From Dehalococcoidia bacterium (lineage in GTDB: Bacteria > Chloroflexota > Dehalococcoidia > GIF9 > AB-539-J10), in assembly GCA_023229725.1 (NCBI GenBank), contig JALNYR010000006.1:5574-28707 (forward strand): 23,134 nt of DNA. Direction: 5' to 3'. The notes beneath the pieces are model-generated. The model saw only the letters and a program-made list of their open reading frames with translations, made no database searches and had not been told where the DNA came from. The position numbers and the translations under genes are program-made. Shown one piece after another: positions 1 through 5,396 of the stretch (position 1 is its first letter; every line of letters begins with the position of its first letter).

Positions 1-226
1 CGATCGTCAGCCGGTAGCCCCGCAGGTCCCTCGACGTCAGCTCACCGTCAGCGTTGTCGAGAAGGAGCTCTCCCACATGGCTGTACGGCTCCATCGTCTC
101 TTCGGCGGAGAGGATGCGGCTGCGGCCGTACGTGAGCGTCGTCTCCCCCAGCGTGAGCACGGCGCGGACGAGCGGGTCGACGGTTGGCTGCCTCAGCGCT
201 GCGGCGAGCGTCTCCGTCACGCTCAT
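1..226 (-). CDS. Phage structural protein, partial (3' end outside window)
   Basis: An open frame starts at ATG 226-224 and runs off the left edge, giving about 75 residues beginning MSVTETLAAALRQPTVDPL. Its start overlaps the stop of the preceding small membrane gene as ATGA, the same coupling seen one gene upstream, so three minus-strand genes form a tight translationally coupled run. I do not recognise the family. The visible part is acidic and mixed alpha/beta with no signal peptide or membrane segment. Position after a connector-like gene suggests a head-tail or tail component, which is inference from context only. Confidence 0.6.
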   Translation of the reverse strand, partial: MSVTETLAAALRQPTVDPLVRAVLTLGETTLTYGRSRILSAEETMEPYSHVGELLLDNADGELTSRDLRGYRLTI

Positions 227-459
227 GCCCCCGCCCCCCGCACCACCACCACGACCGCGATGGCCGTCGAGGCCAGCGCCAGGCCCAGCAGCGCCTCCCA
301 GAAGTCCTCGTGCCCGCCGCTGCAGCCGCGCACCTCCGACCAGTACTCGTAGAGCGCGAAGCTGGCGAAGAGCAGCGCCGCAAGGCCGGGGCTGCGCAGC
401 GCCACGAGCCCCGCCACCACGCCGAGGCCGACGTGCGCGAGCGTCGTCCGCTTCCTCAT
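223..459 (-). CDS. Small two-helix membrane protein in phage cluster
   Basis: 78 residues starting MRKRTTLAHV. Two hydrophobic stretches are visible at about 8-38 and 52-73, separated by a short loop with a Cys-Ser-Gly-Gly turn. The start ATG (459-457) overlaps the stop of the upstream gene as ATGA, and GGAGG sits about 7 nt upstream within that gene, so this start is preferred over longer readings of the same frame. Small two-helix membrane proteins in phage structural operons are sometimes holins, but holins usually lie near lysin genes and none is visible, so no function is assigned. Confidence 0.6.
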   Translation of the reverse strand: MRKRTTLAHVGLGVVAGLVALRSPGLAALLFASFALYEYWSEVRGCSGGHEDFWEALLGLALASTAIAVVVVVRGAGA

Positions 460-1073
460 CGCTCGTCCTCCGTCCACAGCTCGCCCGTCCGGACGGCGCG
501 CAGGCGCTCGCGCTTCAGCGCGGTCAGGTCCTGCCGGAACTGCATGAGGCGGTCGCGACCGAAGGCCAGGAACTGCTCCGGCGTGCGGCCGTCGCCCACG
601 GTCACCCGGTTCATGGCGTAGGCCGCGTATTCCAGCGCGGCGTAGCCGGCGGCGCCGGTCAGCGCGATGTCCTCGAGGTGGGACGGCAGGGTAGACTCCT
701 CTTCGGTGACCGAGTGCGCGGCCGTGTAGTAGACCAGGACGGACGCGCCAGCCTCGGGCATCGTGTCCGTGAGCAGCGTCAGCGTGTCGCCCCACGCCTC
801 GAAGTGGCGGAGCCGGCGCGGTTGTCCGTCCACCGGGTACTGCACCGCCACGACCGCGATGCGGTCGGTGAGCGACGATATATCGACTTCCCGCGTGGCG
901 GGGTCCGGTATCGTCAGGTCCGTGGCCACCAGTTCACGCGGCGCGACGCGGTTGATGTCGCGCACCGCGTGTTCGATGTGGCGGTCGAGGTCGTCATCCG
1001 TCCACCGCTCCGCGGTCGGCTCTGCAAGGTCGATGCGGAGTGTGGTCCTTAGTACCATAGTACTTGTCGGCAT
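456..1073 (-). CDS. Phage structural protein, head-tail connector-like
   Basis: 205 residues, soluble and acidic. The N-terminal half has helices with repeated Asp/Glu (for example RWTDDDLDRHIEHAVRDINR), followed by beta-rich segments and a C-terminal helical stretch. Length, position and the N-terminal 'D-x-x-x-x-H-I-x-x-A-V-x-D-I' pattern fit small phage connector/adaptor proteins, but the family is not certain. AAGGAG lies only 1-2 nt from the ATG at 1073, unusually close, and the next in-frame ATG (1058) is 16 nt away, so the exact start is uncertain. First gene of a three-gene overlapping run on the minus strand. Confidence 0.65.
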   Translation of the reverse strand: MPTSTMVLRTTLRIDLAEPTAERWTDDDLDRHIEHAVRDINRVAPRELVATDLTIPDPATREVDISSLTDRIAVVAVQYPVDGQPRRLRHFEAWGDTLTLLTDTMPEAGASVLVYYTAAHSVTEEESTLPSHLEDIALTGAAGYAALEYAAYAMNRVTVGDGRTPEQFLAFGRDRLMQFRQDLTALKRERLRAVRTGELWTEDER

Positions 1074-1394
1074 TCTCCTTACACCTCACAGTCGGTCTCT
1101 TGTTGACACGGTGTACTGTATGTGGCATTCTGGATTCCTATCCGCCCGGTGCGTGTTACGCACAGCACTGCGCGCGGTGTTTCCCTCCATCCCACCAAAG
1201 GCGGGAGAGGAGAGGGGAGCCTCCTCTCCCGCCCCCCCTCGACTGGACAACCACCCGCCCACCAGGCGTCCGGGTGGCATGCCCGCCCGCAATCCGGTCA
1301 TCACACGCCCACGGCCACGCCCCCGCGGGTACAGGCCCCCGAACGTGCGTCACCTTCAGAAACCGGCAAATCTTCACAATTCCACCGCCAATGC

Positions 1395-1423
1395 TTGACA
1401 CGATGGTCGTATCCGAATACCAT
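1395..1423 (+). promoter_or_regulatory. Candidate sigma70 promoter of a small RNA
   Basis: TTGACA at 1395-1400, 17-nt spacer, TACCAT at 1418-1423 (4 of 6 to TATAAT). The spacer and -10 carry an ATGGT...ACCAT inverted pair (1403-1423) that could be an operator. It points away from the phage genes into a region with no reading frame but with a strong terminator about 90 nt downstream. Confidence 0.4.
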
Positions 1424-1429
1424 AGCCGA

Positions 1430-1546
1430 AGGAACCTGTGCTGGTTGTTGTGGGGATGGGTACGACGACGTAGTTTGAGCAGCCTTCCACAGGGTCCTCC
1501 TCTCCTTTCGGGGAAGGGTCGCTGCCACCCCTTCCCCATTTTTTTG
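1430..1546 (+). ncRNA. Candidate small RNA between promoter and intrinsic terminator
   Basis: Predicted from signals only: a consensus-like promoter (1395-1423) and an intrinsic terminator (1510-1545) frame about 117 nt of otherwise unexplained DNA, on the strand opposite the flanking phage genes. The interval is G/T rich in its first half (GGTTGTTGTGGGGATGGG) and C/T rich just before the terminator. No known RNA family is recognised and the start is estimated from the -10 box. Confidence 0.3.
1510..1545 (+). terminator. Rho-independent terminator
   Basis: Perfect 9-bp stem GGGGAAGGG (1510-1518) with CCCTTCCCC (1529-1537), 10-nt loop, then A and seven T (1539-1545). This is the clearest intrinsic terminator in the window and is oriented for plus-strand transcription. 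Confidence 0.75.
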
Positions 1547-1590
1547 CCCTGAACGGCACGCCACCGCATAGCCGCACACGAGGCTCTCCT

Positions 1591-1619
1591 GTAGGGGCGG
1601 GCTCCCACGCCCGCCCGCC
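1591..1619. repeat. TAGGGGC-class palindromic repeat
   Basis: GTAGGGGCGGGC, short loop, GCCCGCCC. First of at least a dozen palindromes in this window that begin GTAGGGG (or end CCCCTAC) but whose inner stems differ with complementarity kept. Confidence 0.75.
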
Positions 1620-1677
1620 ATCCGGTTGCCGGACGCCCACCGTTGTTGCCATCGACCGTGCCTGGCACGCCATCACC

Positions 1678-1702
1678 GGGCCGTTCTCGAACGGCCCCTA
1701 CA
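1678..1702. repeat. TAGGGGC-class palindromic repeat, inverted
   Basis: GGGCCGTTC / GAACGGCCC (1678-1697, 9-bp arms, 2-nt loop) followed by CCTACAG, so it reads TAGGGGCCGTTC on the minus strand. A stem variant of the same class. Confidence 0.65.
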
Positions 1703-1724
1703 GCCGGACACAGCCCATCCCCCC

Positions 1725-1750
1725 GGGCGGGCATGGGAGCCCGCCCCTAC
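1725..1750. repeat. TAGGGGC-class palindromic repeat, inverted
   Basis: GGGCGGGC, ATGGGA loop, GCCCGCCCCTAC. Inverse orientation of the copy at 1591-1619, about 130 nt away, so the pair could form a larger cruciform. Confidence 0.7.
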
Positions 1751-1804
1751 ATTCAGACCCACCTTCCCTGCACCACTTGGGCACATGCAACGGCGTCCCG
1801 TGTT

Positions 1805-1915
1805 CGAACCTGCAACCTTCCACCTGCTAACCTGTAACCTTCTAACCCTCCCGCCTGTAACCCGGCCTTCGGCCGGCCAACCTTCAACCTTCTCACCTTC
1901 CAACCTGTTACCCCG
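1805..1915. repeat. Degenerate minisatellite of AACCTTC/AACCTGT-type units
   Basis: Repeated short units such as CAACCTTC, TAACCTGT, TAACCTTC and CAACCTTC over about 110 nt, interrupted by the palindrome CCGGCCTTCGGCCGG (1862-1876). It lies immediately 3' of the minus-strand gene ending at 1923 and is non-coding. Confidence 0.6.
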
Positions 1916-1922
1916 CGGCGTC

Positions 1923-2495
1923 CTACGCCGCGGCGGCCACCCTTACCGCTATCTGCCACTCGTCGTTCATGCCCAGCGCTCCCGACGGGAACGGGTCCGG
2001 CAGCGCCCCGTAGGCGTGGCTGTTCACCTGCCATGCGTTGCAGTAGTACCCCACGGCGGCTCCCTGTCCTATCGGGCAGCGCCAGCGCGGATCCGAGTTC
2101 AGCCACAGCTTCGGCATCGCATCGGAGACAAACGCCAGGAAGTAGATGCCCGCCGGCAGATGCAGGTCGATGCTGACCGCCTTCTCGCCGGTCGTGCTCA
2201 CGTCCACGGCGCCCGCGTCCAGCACCAGGCTCTCCGGATAGGCGTCCAGGTCGTCATCCCGGTAGATGCCCATGCGAAGGTGCCCCTCCGCCGCCGCCTC
2301 GTACACCGTGGTGCCGATGCGGTCCACCGTCACGCCGCGCGCCACCGCCAGGTACGTCGCATACAGCCGGTTGTTCGCTATCTGCTGCGTATTGCTGCCG
2401 GTGCCCCCGTAGTAGCTGCCCGTACGCACCGCTTGCCACTCGTTGAAGATGCGGGGTCGCCACAGCTCCAGTCCTTCGTGCACTTCGATGCCCAT
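1923..2495 (-). CDS. Phage virion/tail-associated protein, unknown family
   Basis: 190 residues with no signal peptide, rich in Gly, Tyr and Trp and beta-strand-like throughout. Middle section DAGAVDVSTTGEKAVSIDL followed by LPAGIYFLAFVSDAMPKLWL resembles the small beta-sandwich modules of phage fibre or receptor-contact proteins. This is a fold impression, not a family match. The gene starts 3 nt after the stop of the upstream gene, with GAGGGGG as ribosome site just before the ATG at 2495, so the two are one transcription unit. A minisatellite follows its 3' end. Confidence 0.65.
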   Translation of the reverse strand: MGIEVHEGLELWRPRIFNEWQAVRTGSYYGGTGSNTQQIANNRLYATYLAVARGVTVDRIGTTVYEAAAEGHLRMGIYRDDDLDAYPESLVLDAGAVDVSTTGEKAVSIDLHLPAGIYFLAFVSDAMPKLWLNSDPRWRCPIGQGAAVGYYCNAWQVNSHAYGALPDPFPSGALGMNDEWQIAVRVAAAA

Positions 2496-2498
2496 GCG

Positions 2499-2918
2499 CT
2501 ACCCCCTCACGCCCTGGACGGCGAACTCGCGGTCCGCCGCCTGCGCCGCCGAGGTGCTCAGCTTCACGAAGCGCCAGCCGCCGATGTCGAAGACGGTCGC
2601 GTAGCCTCCCGACGTGGCGTCCGTCTGCGCCGACGTCCCGCTGCCAAGTGCGACGTACGTGCCGGCGAGCGACGGCGCCACATGCACTCCGACCCGGGCC
2701 GACGTCAGCGCCGGAACGATGACCGCGAGGTAGCGGTAGTGCTCGCCGAGGTCGACCGAATCCGAGAGGTCGTCGTCCGCCGAGACATCGATGGTCGCCG
2801 TCTTCCAGCCGGACACACGGGTCGCGGAGACGTCCACCGCGCCCGAGGCATCGACCGACGGGCACTGCGGCCCCCCAGCGCTGTCGTGGCCGTACATAAC
2901 CCGTGGATACTCTTCCAT
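2499..2918 (-). CDS. Phage virion-associated beta-rich protein
   Basis: 139 residues from ATG 2918 (MEEYPRVMYG...). GGGAGGAG lies 6 nt upstream, so this start is preferred to a longer Ser/Arg-rich low-complexity reading. The sequence shares the 'GAVDVS' phrase with the downstream gene (SGAVDVSATR here, AGAVDVSTTG there) and has the same alternating hydrophobic pattern (YLAVIVPALTSARVGVHV), so the two may be related virion modules. Followed after 3 nt by the next gene. A GC-rich hairpin (2931-2966) sits in the leader just upstream. Confidence 0.65.
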   Translation of the reverse strand: MEEYPRVMYGHDSAGGPQCPSVDASGAVDVSATRVSGWKTATIDVSADDDLSDSVDLGEHYRYLAVIVPALTSARVGVHVAPSLAGTYVALGSGTSAQTDATSGGYATVFDIGGWRFVKLSTSAAQAADREFAVQGVRG

Positions 2919-2976
2919 GCTGCTCCTCCCGGCGGGACGGGGGCTGCCAGTGTCCCCCGCCCCGCCTTGCCCTCCG

Positions 2977-3408
2977 CTAGATGCCGGACTCGCCGAGCTG
3001 GAGGTAGACGGTGGCCACGAGGCCTCCCGGCTTGGCGTTCTCGGCATCGGTCGACTTCGCCTTGACGACGAGGGCGTCACCTTCCGAGACGGATATGCCC
3101 GGCCGGTCGAACCGCGCCGTGCCGTACGTCGCACCCTCGGACGTGCCGTCGCCGGCGACGGTCACCTCGGAGTCGTCGTCACGCGTGCCGCCCACGTAAA
3201 CGCTGAAGATGACGTCGTCGCCATCCGACTGCGCCGCCTCCAGCTCGCAGTCGATGCCGCGGATGTAGCCGTCCTGGACGGCGTGCAGCACCGTCACCGA
3301 CCCCGCGCCCTGCACCGGCGCCAGGGCCTCATCGGTCGCGCCGAGCGCTGCCGCCGCCTTGTCGAGCTGGAACGCCAGCGCCACGATGCCTGAGATCTCT
3401 ACGCTCAT
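2977..3408 (-). CDS. Phage structural protein, head decoration-like
   Basis: 143 residues, acidic, beta-rich, with no signal peptide or membrane helix. Contains VTVLHAVQDGYIRGIDCELEA and VSEGDALVVKAKSTDAENAKPGG, a pattern seen in small virion decoration or tail proteins; no specific family is recognised. GGAGAGGAGGGG lies about 10 nt upstream of ATG 3408, a good ribosome site. First gene of the three-gene block 3408-1923. The DNA upstream holds only repeats and the IS110 element, so its native promoter and phage neighbours have been replaced. Confidence 0.65.
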   Translation of the reverse strand: MSVEISGIVALAFQLDKAAAALGATDEALAPVQGAGSVTVLHAVQDGYIRGIDCELEAAQSDGDDVIFSVYVGGTRDDDSEVTVAGDGTSEGATYGTARFDRPGISVSEGDALVVKAKSTDAENAKPGGLVATVYLQLGESGI

Positions 3409-3459
3409 GGTTACTACCCCTCCTCTCCAATACGTCTGTCACCGAACCGCACGATTCTT

Positions 3460-3487
3460 GTAGGGGCGGGCTCCCATGCCCGCCCGC
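3460..3487. repeat. TAGGGGC-class palindromic repeat
   Basis: GTAGGGGCGGGC, loop TCCCAT, GCCCGCCCGC. Same stem as the copy at 1591 with one loop difference. Confidence 0.7.
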
Positions 3488-3509
3488 ACATCGCGGTCCA
3501 CCAGTATCT

Positions 3510-3595
3510 GTAGGGGAGAGGCATGCCTCTCCCGTAGCGTTGTGCCCACACGCCGTCGGCCCAATCACCGCCTGCAATTGCACCATCCGGCGTAG
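3510..3595. repeat. Composite palindrome-spacer-palindrome element, second palindrome split by IS110
   Basis: A palindrome (3510-3536, stem GGGGAGAGG/CCTCTCCC) is followed by a ~55-nt spacer (…CACGCCGTCGG…CCAAT…TGCA…) also present at 19748-19803 and 22422-22474. The second palindrome begins CGTAG at 3591-3595, is cut by the IS110 element, and resumes at 4940 as GGGCACC TTTC GGTACCCCTAC. Joining the two sides restores a TAGGGGCACC-type palindrome like those in the other copies. Confidence 0.8.
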
Positions 3596-3608
3596 ATACC
3601 GTCTTGCA

Positions 3609-3614
3609 TGTCAA
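3609..3614 (-). promoter_or_regulatory. -35 half of the circle-junction promoter, in IS right end
   Basis: TTGACA on the minus strand, overlapping the transposase stop codon. When right and left ends join in the circular form it lies 17 nt upstream of TATCTT in the left end. A right-end/left-end split promoter for the bridge RNA is known for IS110-type elements; here both hexamers and the spacing can be read directly. Confidence 0.8.
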
Positions 3615-4579
3615 GCTGCCATGGCTATGGACGGATCGAAAGGTCTGCCACTCTTGAGCACGCCGAAGATGATGTGGACGAGCTTGCGCATGGCAGCGCC
3701 GACGATGACCATGGGGCACTTGCCGTATCCCTTGAGGCGCTCGCAGAAGGCAGCGATAACCGGGTTCCATCTCATCGCGACCAGCGCGGGCATGTACAGT
3801 GCTTTCCTGATGCGGGCGGAGCCCGTCTTCGAGAGTCGGGTCTTGCCTCGCACGGATGAGCCTGACTGGCGCTGCCGCGGCGTGAGCCCGCAGAAGGCCG
3901 CCATGCGCCGGGCATCCTGGAACCGCGCCACATCACCGAACTCAGCCAGGATCATGGCCGAGGTGGCCGGGCCGACGCCCGGGATGCTCTCCAGCAGCTC
4001 GCGCTTGCCGCGCAGGTCAGGATGCTGGTCGATGTGCTCGCGGATGAGACGCCGCACTTCCTTGAGCCGTTCCTCCAGGAGGCTGATGACATTCTCGATG
4101 GAGGCTTTGACTACGTCATGGGCGGTGGCCAGGCGGTTTCGCTCTTGGGTGAGCATGCCGGTGAGCTCGTCCATGCGGCGCACCAGGACCTGCAGCTGCT
4201 TCTCCTCCAGCGCGGGCGGTTGCCATGGCTCAGGGCGCATCGCGCGGCAGAAGCGGGCGATGAGGCGGGCGTCCGCCTTGTCCGTCTTCGTGCGGCTGAG
4301 CTCGCTCTGGGCGAAGCCCTTCACCTTGGCCGGATTGACCACGCTCACCACGTGGCCGGCGCGGTGCAGATACAGCGCCAGGTCGTCGCCGTATACACCG
4401 GTGGCCTCCATGCAGGCGTGGACATGTCCGGAGCCGTATCGTTCCAGCCAGCGGGCAAACATGGTGAATCCTTCCGGCGTATTCTGGAACGCCCCGATCT
4501 TCTCCTTGCCCTCTAGCAGCAAGGTCACGTCGAACTTCCTCTTGGCGATGTCGATTCCGACGACCGTGGGTTCTTCCAT
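3611..4579 (-). CDS. IS110-family transposase (DEDD bridge recombinase)
   Basis: 322 residues from ATG 4579, chosen because GGAGG lies 8 nt upstream; a GTG nine bases earlier overlaps that ribosome site. The N-terminal RuvC-like DEDD domain shows GIDIAKRKFD (D10), ACMEATGVYG (E58) and TKTDKADARLIARF (D100, D103). A central helical region follows (about 120-190). The C-terminal Tnp20 (transposase_20) domain has SIPGVGPATSAMIL and FCGLTPRQRQSGSS, whose serines near 239-242 include the expected catalytic nucleophile. Length and residue spacing match IS621-type enzymes. It would form a bridge RNA-protein complex that joins donor and target DNA at a CT core. The gene looks intact. The stop codon overlaps the -35 half of the junction promoter. 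Confidence 0.96.
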   Translation of the reverse strand: MEEPTVVGIDIAKRKFDVTLLLEGKEKIGAFQNTPEGFTMFARWLERYGSGHVHACMEATGVYGDDLALYLHRAGHVVSVVNPAKVKGFAQSELSRTKTDKADARLIARFCRAMRPEPWQPPALEEKQLQVLVRRMDELTGMLTQERNRLATAHDVVKASIENVISLLEERLKEVRRLIREHIDQHPDLRGKRELLESIPGVGPATSAMILAEFGDVARFQDARRMAAFCGLTPRQRQSGSSVRGKTRLSKTGSARIRKALYMPALVAMRWNPVIAAFCERLKGYGKCPMVIVGAAMRKLVHIIFGVLKSGRPFDPSIAMAA

Positions 4580-4626
4580 TGACTTCACCTCCGCGAGCCT
4601 TTACTGTGACGCCGATGTCGCGGCCA

Positions 4627-4790
4627 CCCCGGGCCAACCTTGTCAATGCAAGCTCTTCCGCCAGGGAGGCTCAAGATACCGTCCGGCCTTGGGGCTGGCG
4701 TCGGGGAGAGGGGATCGTGATCTACGTTACAGGCTCTCACGCCTGAGGGGCACCTCTGATTCCCCTCCCCCGCGACATCGTCGTGAGACT
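4627..4790 (-). ncRNA. IS110 bridge RNA (complete, transposase-proximal copy)
   Basis: Read 5'->3' on the minus strand. A 5' hairpin CGAC-GAT-GTCG (4783-4773). A target-binding loop follows: stem 4770-4758 with 4716-4703; left target guide AGGTGCCCCT (4755-4746); apical hairpin AGGC/GCCT (4744-4731); right target guide CGTAG (4726-4722). A donor-binding loop follows: stem CCCC-AA-GGCC (4694-4685) with GGCC-C-GGGG (4635-4627); left donor guide GACGGTATCT (4683-4674); hairpin GCC/GGC; right donor guide ACAAG (4643-4639). The left target guide equals the target left half plus core (10 of 10) and the right target guide complements core plus 3. The left donor guide equals the right-end terminus plus core (10 of 10) and the right donor guide complements core plus 3 of the left end. 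Termini are approximate. Confidence 0.9.
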
Positions 4791-4939
4791 CTACACCAAG
4801 ATACAAGATACCGTCCGGCCTTGGGGCTGGCGTCGGGGAGAGGGGATCGTGATCTACGTTACAGGCTCTCACGCCTGAGGGGCACCTCTGATTCCCCTCC
4901 CCCGCGACATCGTCGTGAGACTCTACACCAAGATACAAG
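4672..4939. repeat. Perfect 132-bp tandem duplication of the bridge-RNA 5' region
   Basis: Two identical 132-bp units (4672-4803, 4804-4935) with 4 nt of a third; identity ends at 4940. Core AG dinucleotides (plus strand) fall at 4674-4675, 4806-4807 and 4938-4939, exactly 132 apart. The first is the core inside the left donor guide and the last is the core at the element's left end. The distal unit therefore holds a second 5' hairpin, a second full target-binding loop and only the first half of a donor loop. Confidence 0.97.
4930..4935 (-). promoter_or_regulatory. -10 half of the circle-junction promoter, in IS left end
   Basis: TATCTT on the minus strand just inside the left-end core. It pairs with TTGACA of the right end across a 17-nt spacer after circularisation. 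At the internal copy (4798-4803) the sequence 17 nt upstream is CCCCAA, so the duplicated unit does not recreate the -35. Confidence 0.75.
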
Positions 4940-5110
4940 GGGCACCTTTCGGTACCCCTACCCTGGAATTACGAAGCCGCTGCCTTGGTCCGATCAGCAT
5001 CTCATTCGTATCCCTGGATAGCCGACTCGGTTCCGATTGAGCCTCTGGCCACGCCCATAGTCTGTGGTGGCCGCGCGAAGAAGGCGCCGCCGTAGAGGCG
5101 AAGGCACTGT

Positions 5111-5134
5111 TAACTATCATACTTGTCATAGTTA
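5111..5134. promoter_or_regulatory. Inverted-repeat operator candidate
   Basis: TAACTAT (5111-5117) and ATAGTTA (5128-5134), 10-nt spacing, overlapping the -35 box of the promoter ahead of the HTH gene. A likely binding site for an autoregulator, but the protein is not identified. Confidence 0.5.
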
Positions 5135-5151
5135 TCTTTGCCTGCTATACT
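5123..5151 (+). promoter_or_regulatory. Sigma70-type promoter of the HTH/recombinase module
   Basis: TTGTCA (5123-5128), 17-nt spacer, TATACT (5146-5151). The predicted start, about 5158, is only 4-7 nt before the first ATG of the HTH gene, so its mRNA would be nearly leaderless, in keeping with the absence of a good ribosome site. Confidence 0.7.
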
Positions 5152-5161
5152 ACTGTTAGAG

Positions 5162-5362
5162 ATGATGAAGCGCCGAATAAGGAACCCCGTGCTGTACGTC
5201 TCTGTCGCCGAAGCCTCAGCGCTCTACGGCTTCCATCCGAACACGATTCGCGCTTGGGCACATCGGGACGGACTTCCGTTTCTGAAACGCGGGCGAGGAG
5301 GCAAGATGTATTTCCGGGCTGAGGACATCCGCAGGTTCCTTGATACGCACTACACACCCTAA
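5162..5362 (+). CDS. Excisionase/MerR-like helix-turn-helix protein
   Basis: 66 residues from ATG 5162 (or 65 from the next ATG at 5165). A single winged-HTH domain of the HTH_17 type: VSVAEASALYGFHPNTIRAW supplies the two recognition helices, RDGLPFLKRGRGGKMYF the wing, and AEDIRRFLDTH the closing helix. Such proteins act as recombination directionality factors or small repressors. It lies about 35 nt upstream of the next gene and begins a three-gene plus-strand unit with the serine recombinase, so a role in controlling excision or in autorepression through the 5111-5134 inverted repeat is likely (inference). A TTG start at 5138 would fall inside the -10 region and is rejected. Confidence 0.8.
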   Translation: MMKRRIRNPVLYVSVAEASALYGFHPNTIRAWAHRDGLPFLKRGRGGKMYFRAEDIRRFLDTHYTP

Positions 5363-5396
5363 CGAGAGAAGACCATGGGATACAGAGGAGGCTGAC

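Larger units (their letters stand above)
1074..1922. other. Long non-coding gap inside the phage gene cluster
   Basis: About 850 nt between two blocks of minus-strand phage genes. I find no convincing gene; long frames here are low-complexity Arg/Pro/Gly readings of GC-rich repeats. It holds a 13-bp hairpin (1200-1212 with 1221-1233, loop 8), a candidate plus-strand promoter and terminator, three TAGGGGC-type palindromes and a degenerate minisatellite, each listed separately. The gap looks like a site of repeat accumulation or of deleted phage genes. Confidence 0.6.
3594..4939 (-). mobile_element. IS110-family insertion sequence with bridge RNA
   Basis: Boundaries follow from the interrupted palindrome. 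Read on the minus strand, the target is AGGTGCCC-CT-ACGCC, and the element lies between two copies of the CT core (plus-strand AG at 3594-3595 and 4938-4939). About 1344 bp. The left end (high coordinates) is 5' of the transposase and carries the bridge RNA. The right end is only 15 nt beyond the transposase stop. No terminal inverted repeats, as expected for IS110. The left end contains a perfect 132-bp tandem duplication; without it the element would be about 1212 bp. Confidence 0.93.

Noticed and set aside
1103..1131. TTGACA at 1103 as a second promoter
   Set aside because: The hexamer 17 nt downstream (CATTCT) matches the -10 consensus at only three positions and no transcript unit follows.
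1200..1233. 13-bp hairpin as an intrinsic terminator
   Set aside because: No T-run follows the hairpin on either strand.
1626..3065. Long plus-strand frame (479 codons) over the phage genes
   Set aside because: Antisense to two phage genes, Arg/His-rich, and begins in repeats; typical shadow frame in GC-rich DNA.
4674..4807. GACGGTATCT at the end of each 132-bp unit read as the right end of a separate mini-IS
   Set aside because: It is better explained as the left donor guide of the bridge RNA, since it lies in a donor-loop structure with a matching right guide downstream.
4672..4939. The two 132-bp units as a CRISPR array or ordinary satellite
   Set aside because: There is no short repeat with unique spacers; the units are perfect end-to-end copies, and their edges coincide with IS110 recombination cores.
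3540..5021. Long plus-strand frame (493 codons) across the IS110 element
   Set aside because: It is antisense to the transposase and then reads the 132-bp repeat twice; Arg/Ser-rich low-complexity composition with no domain.
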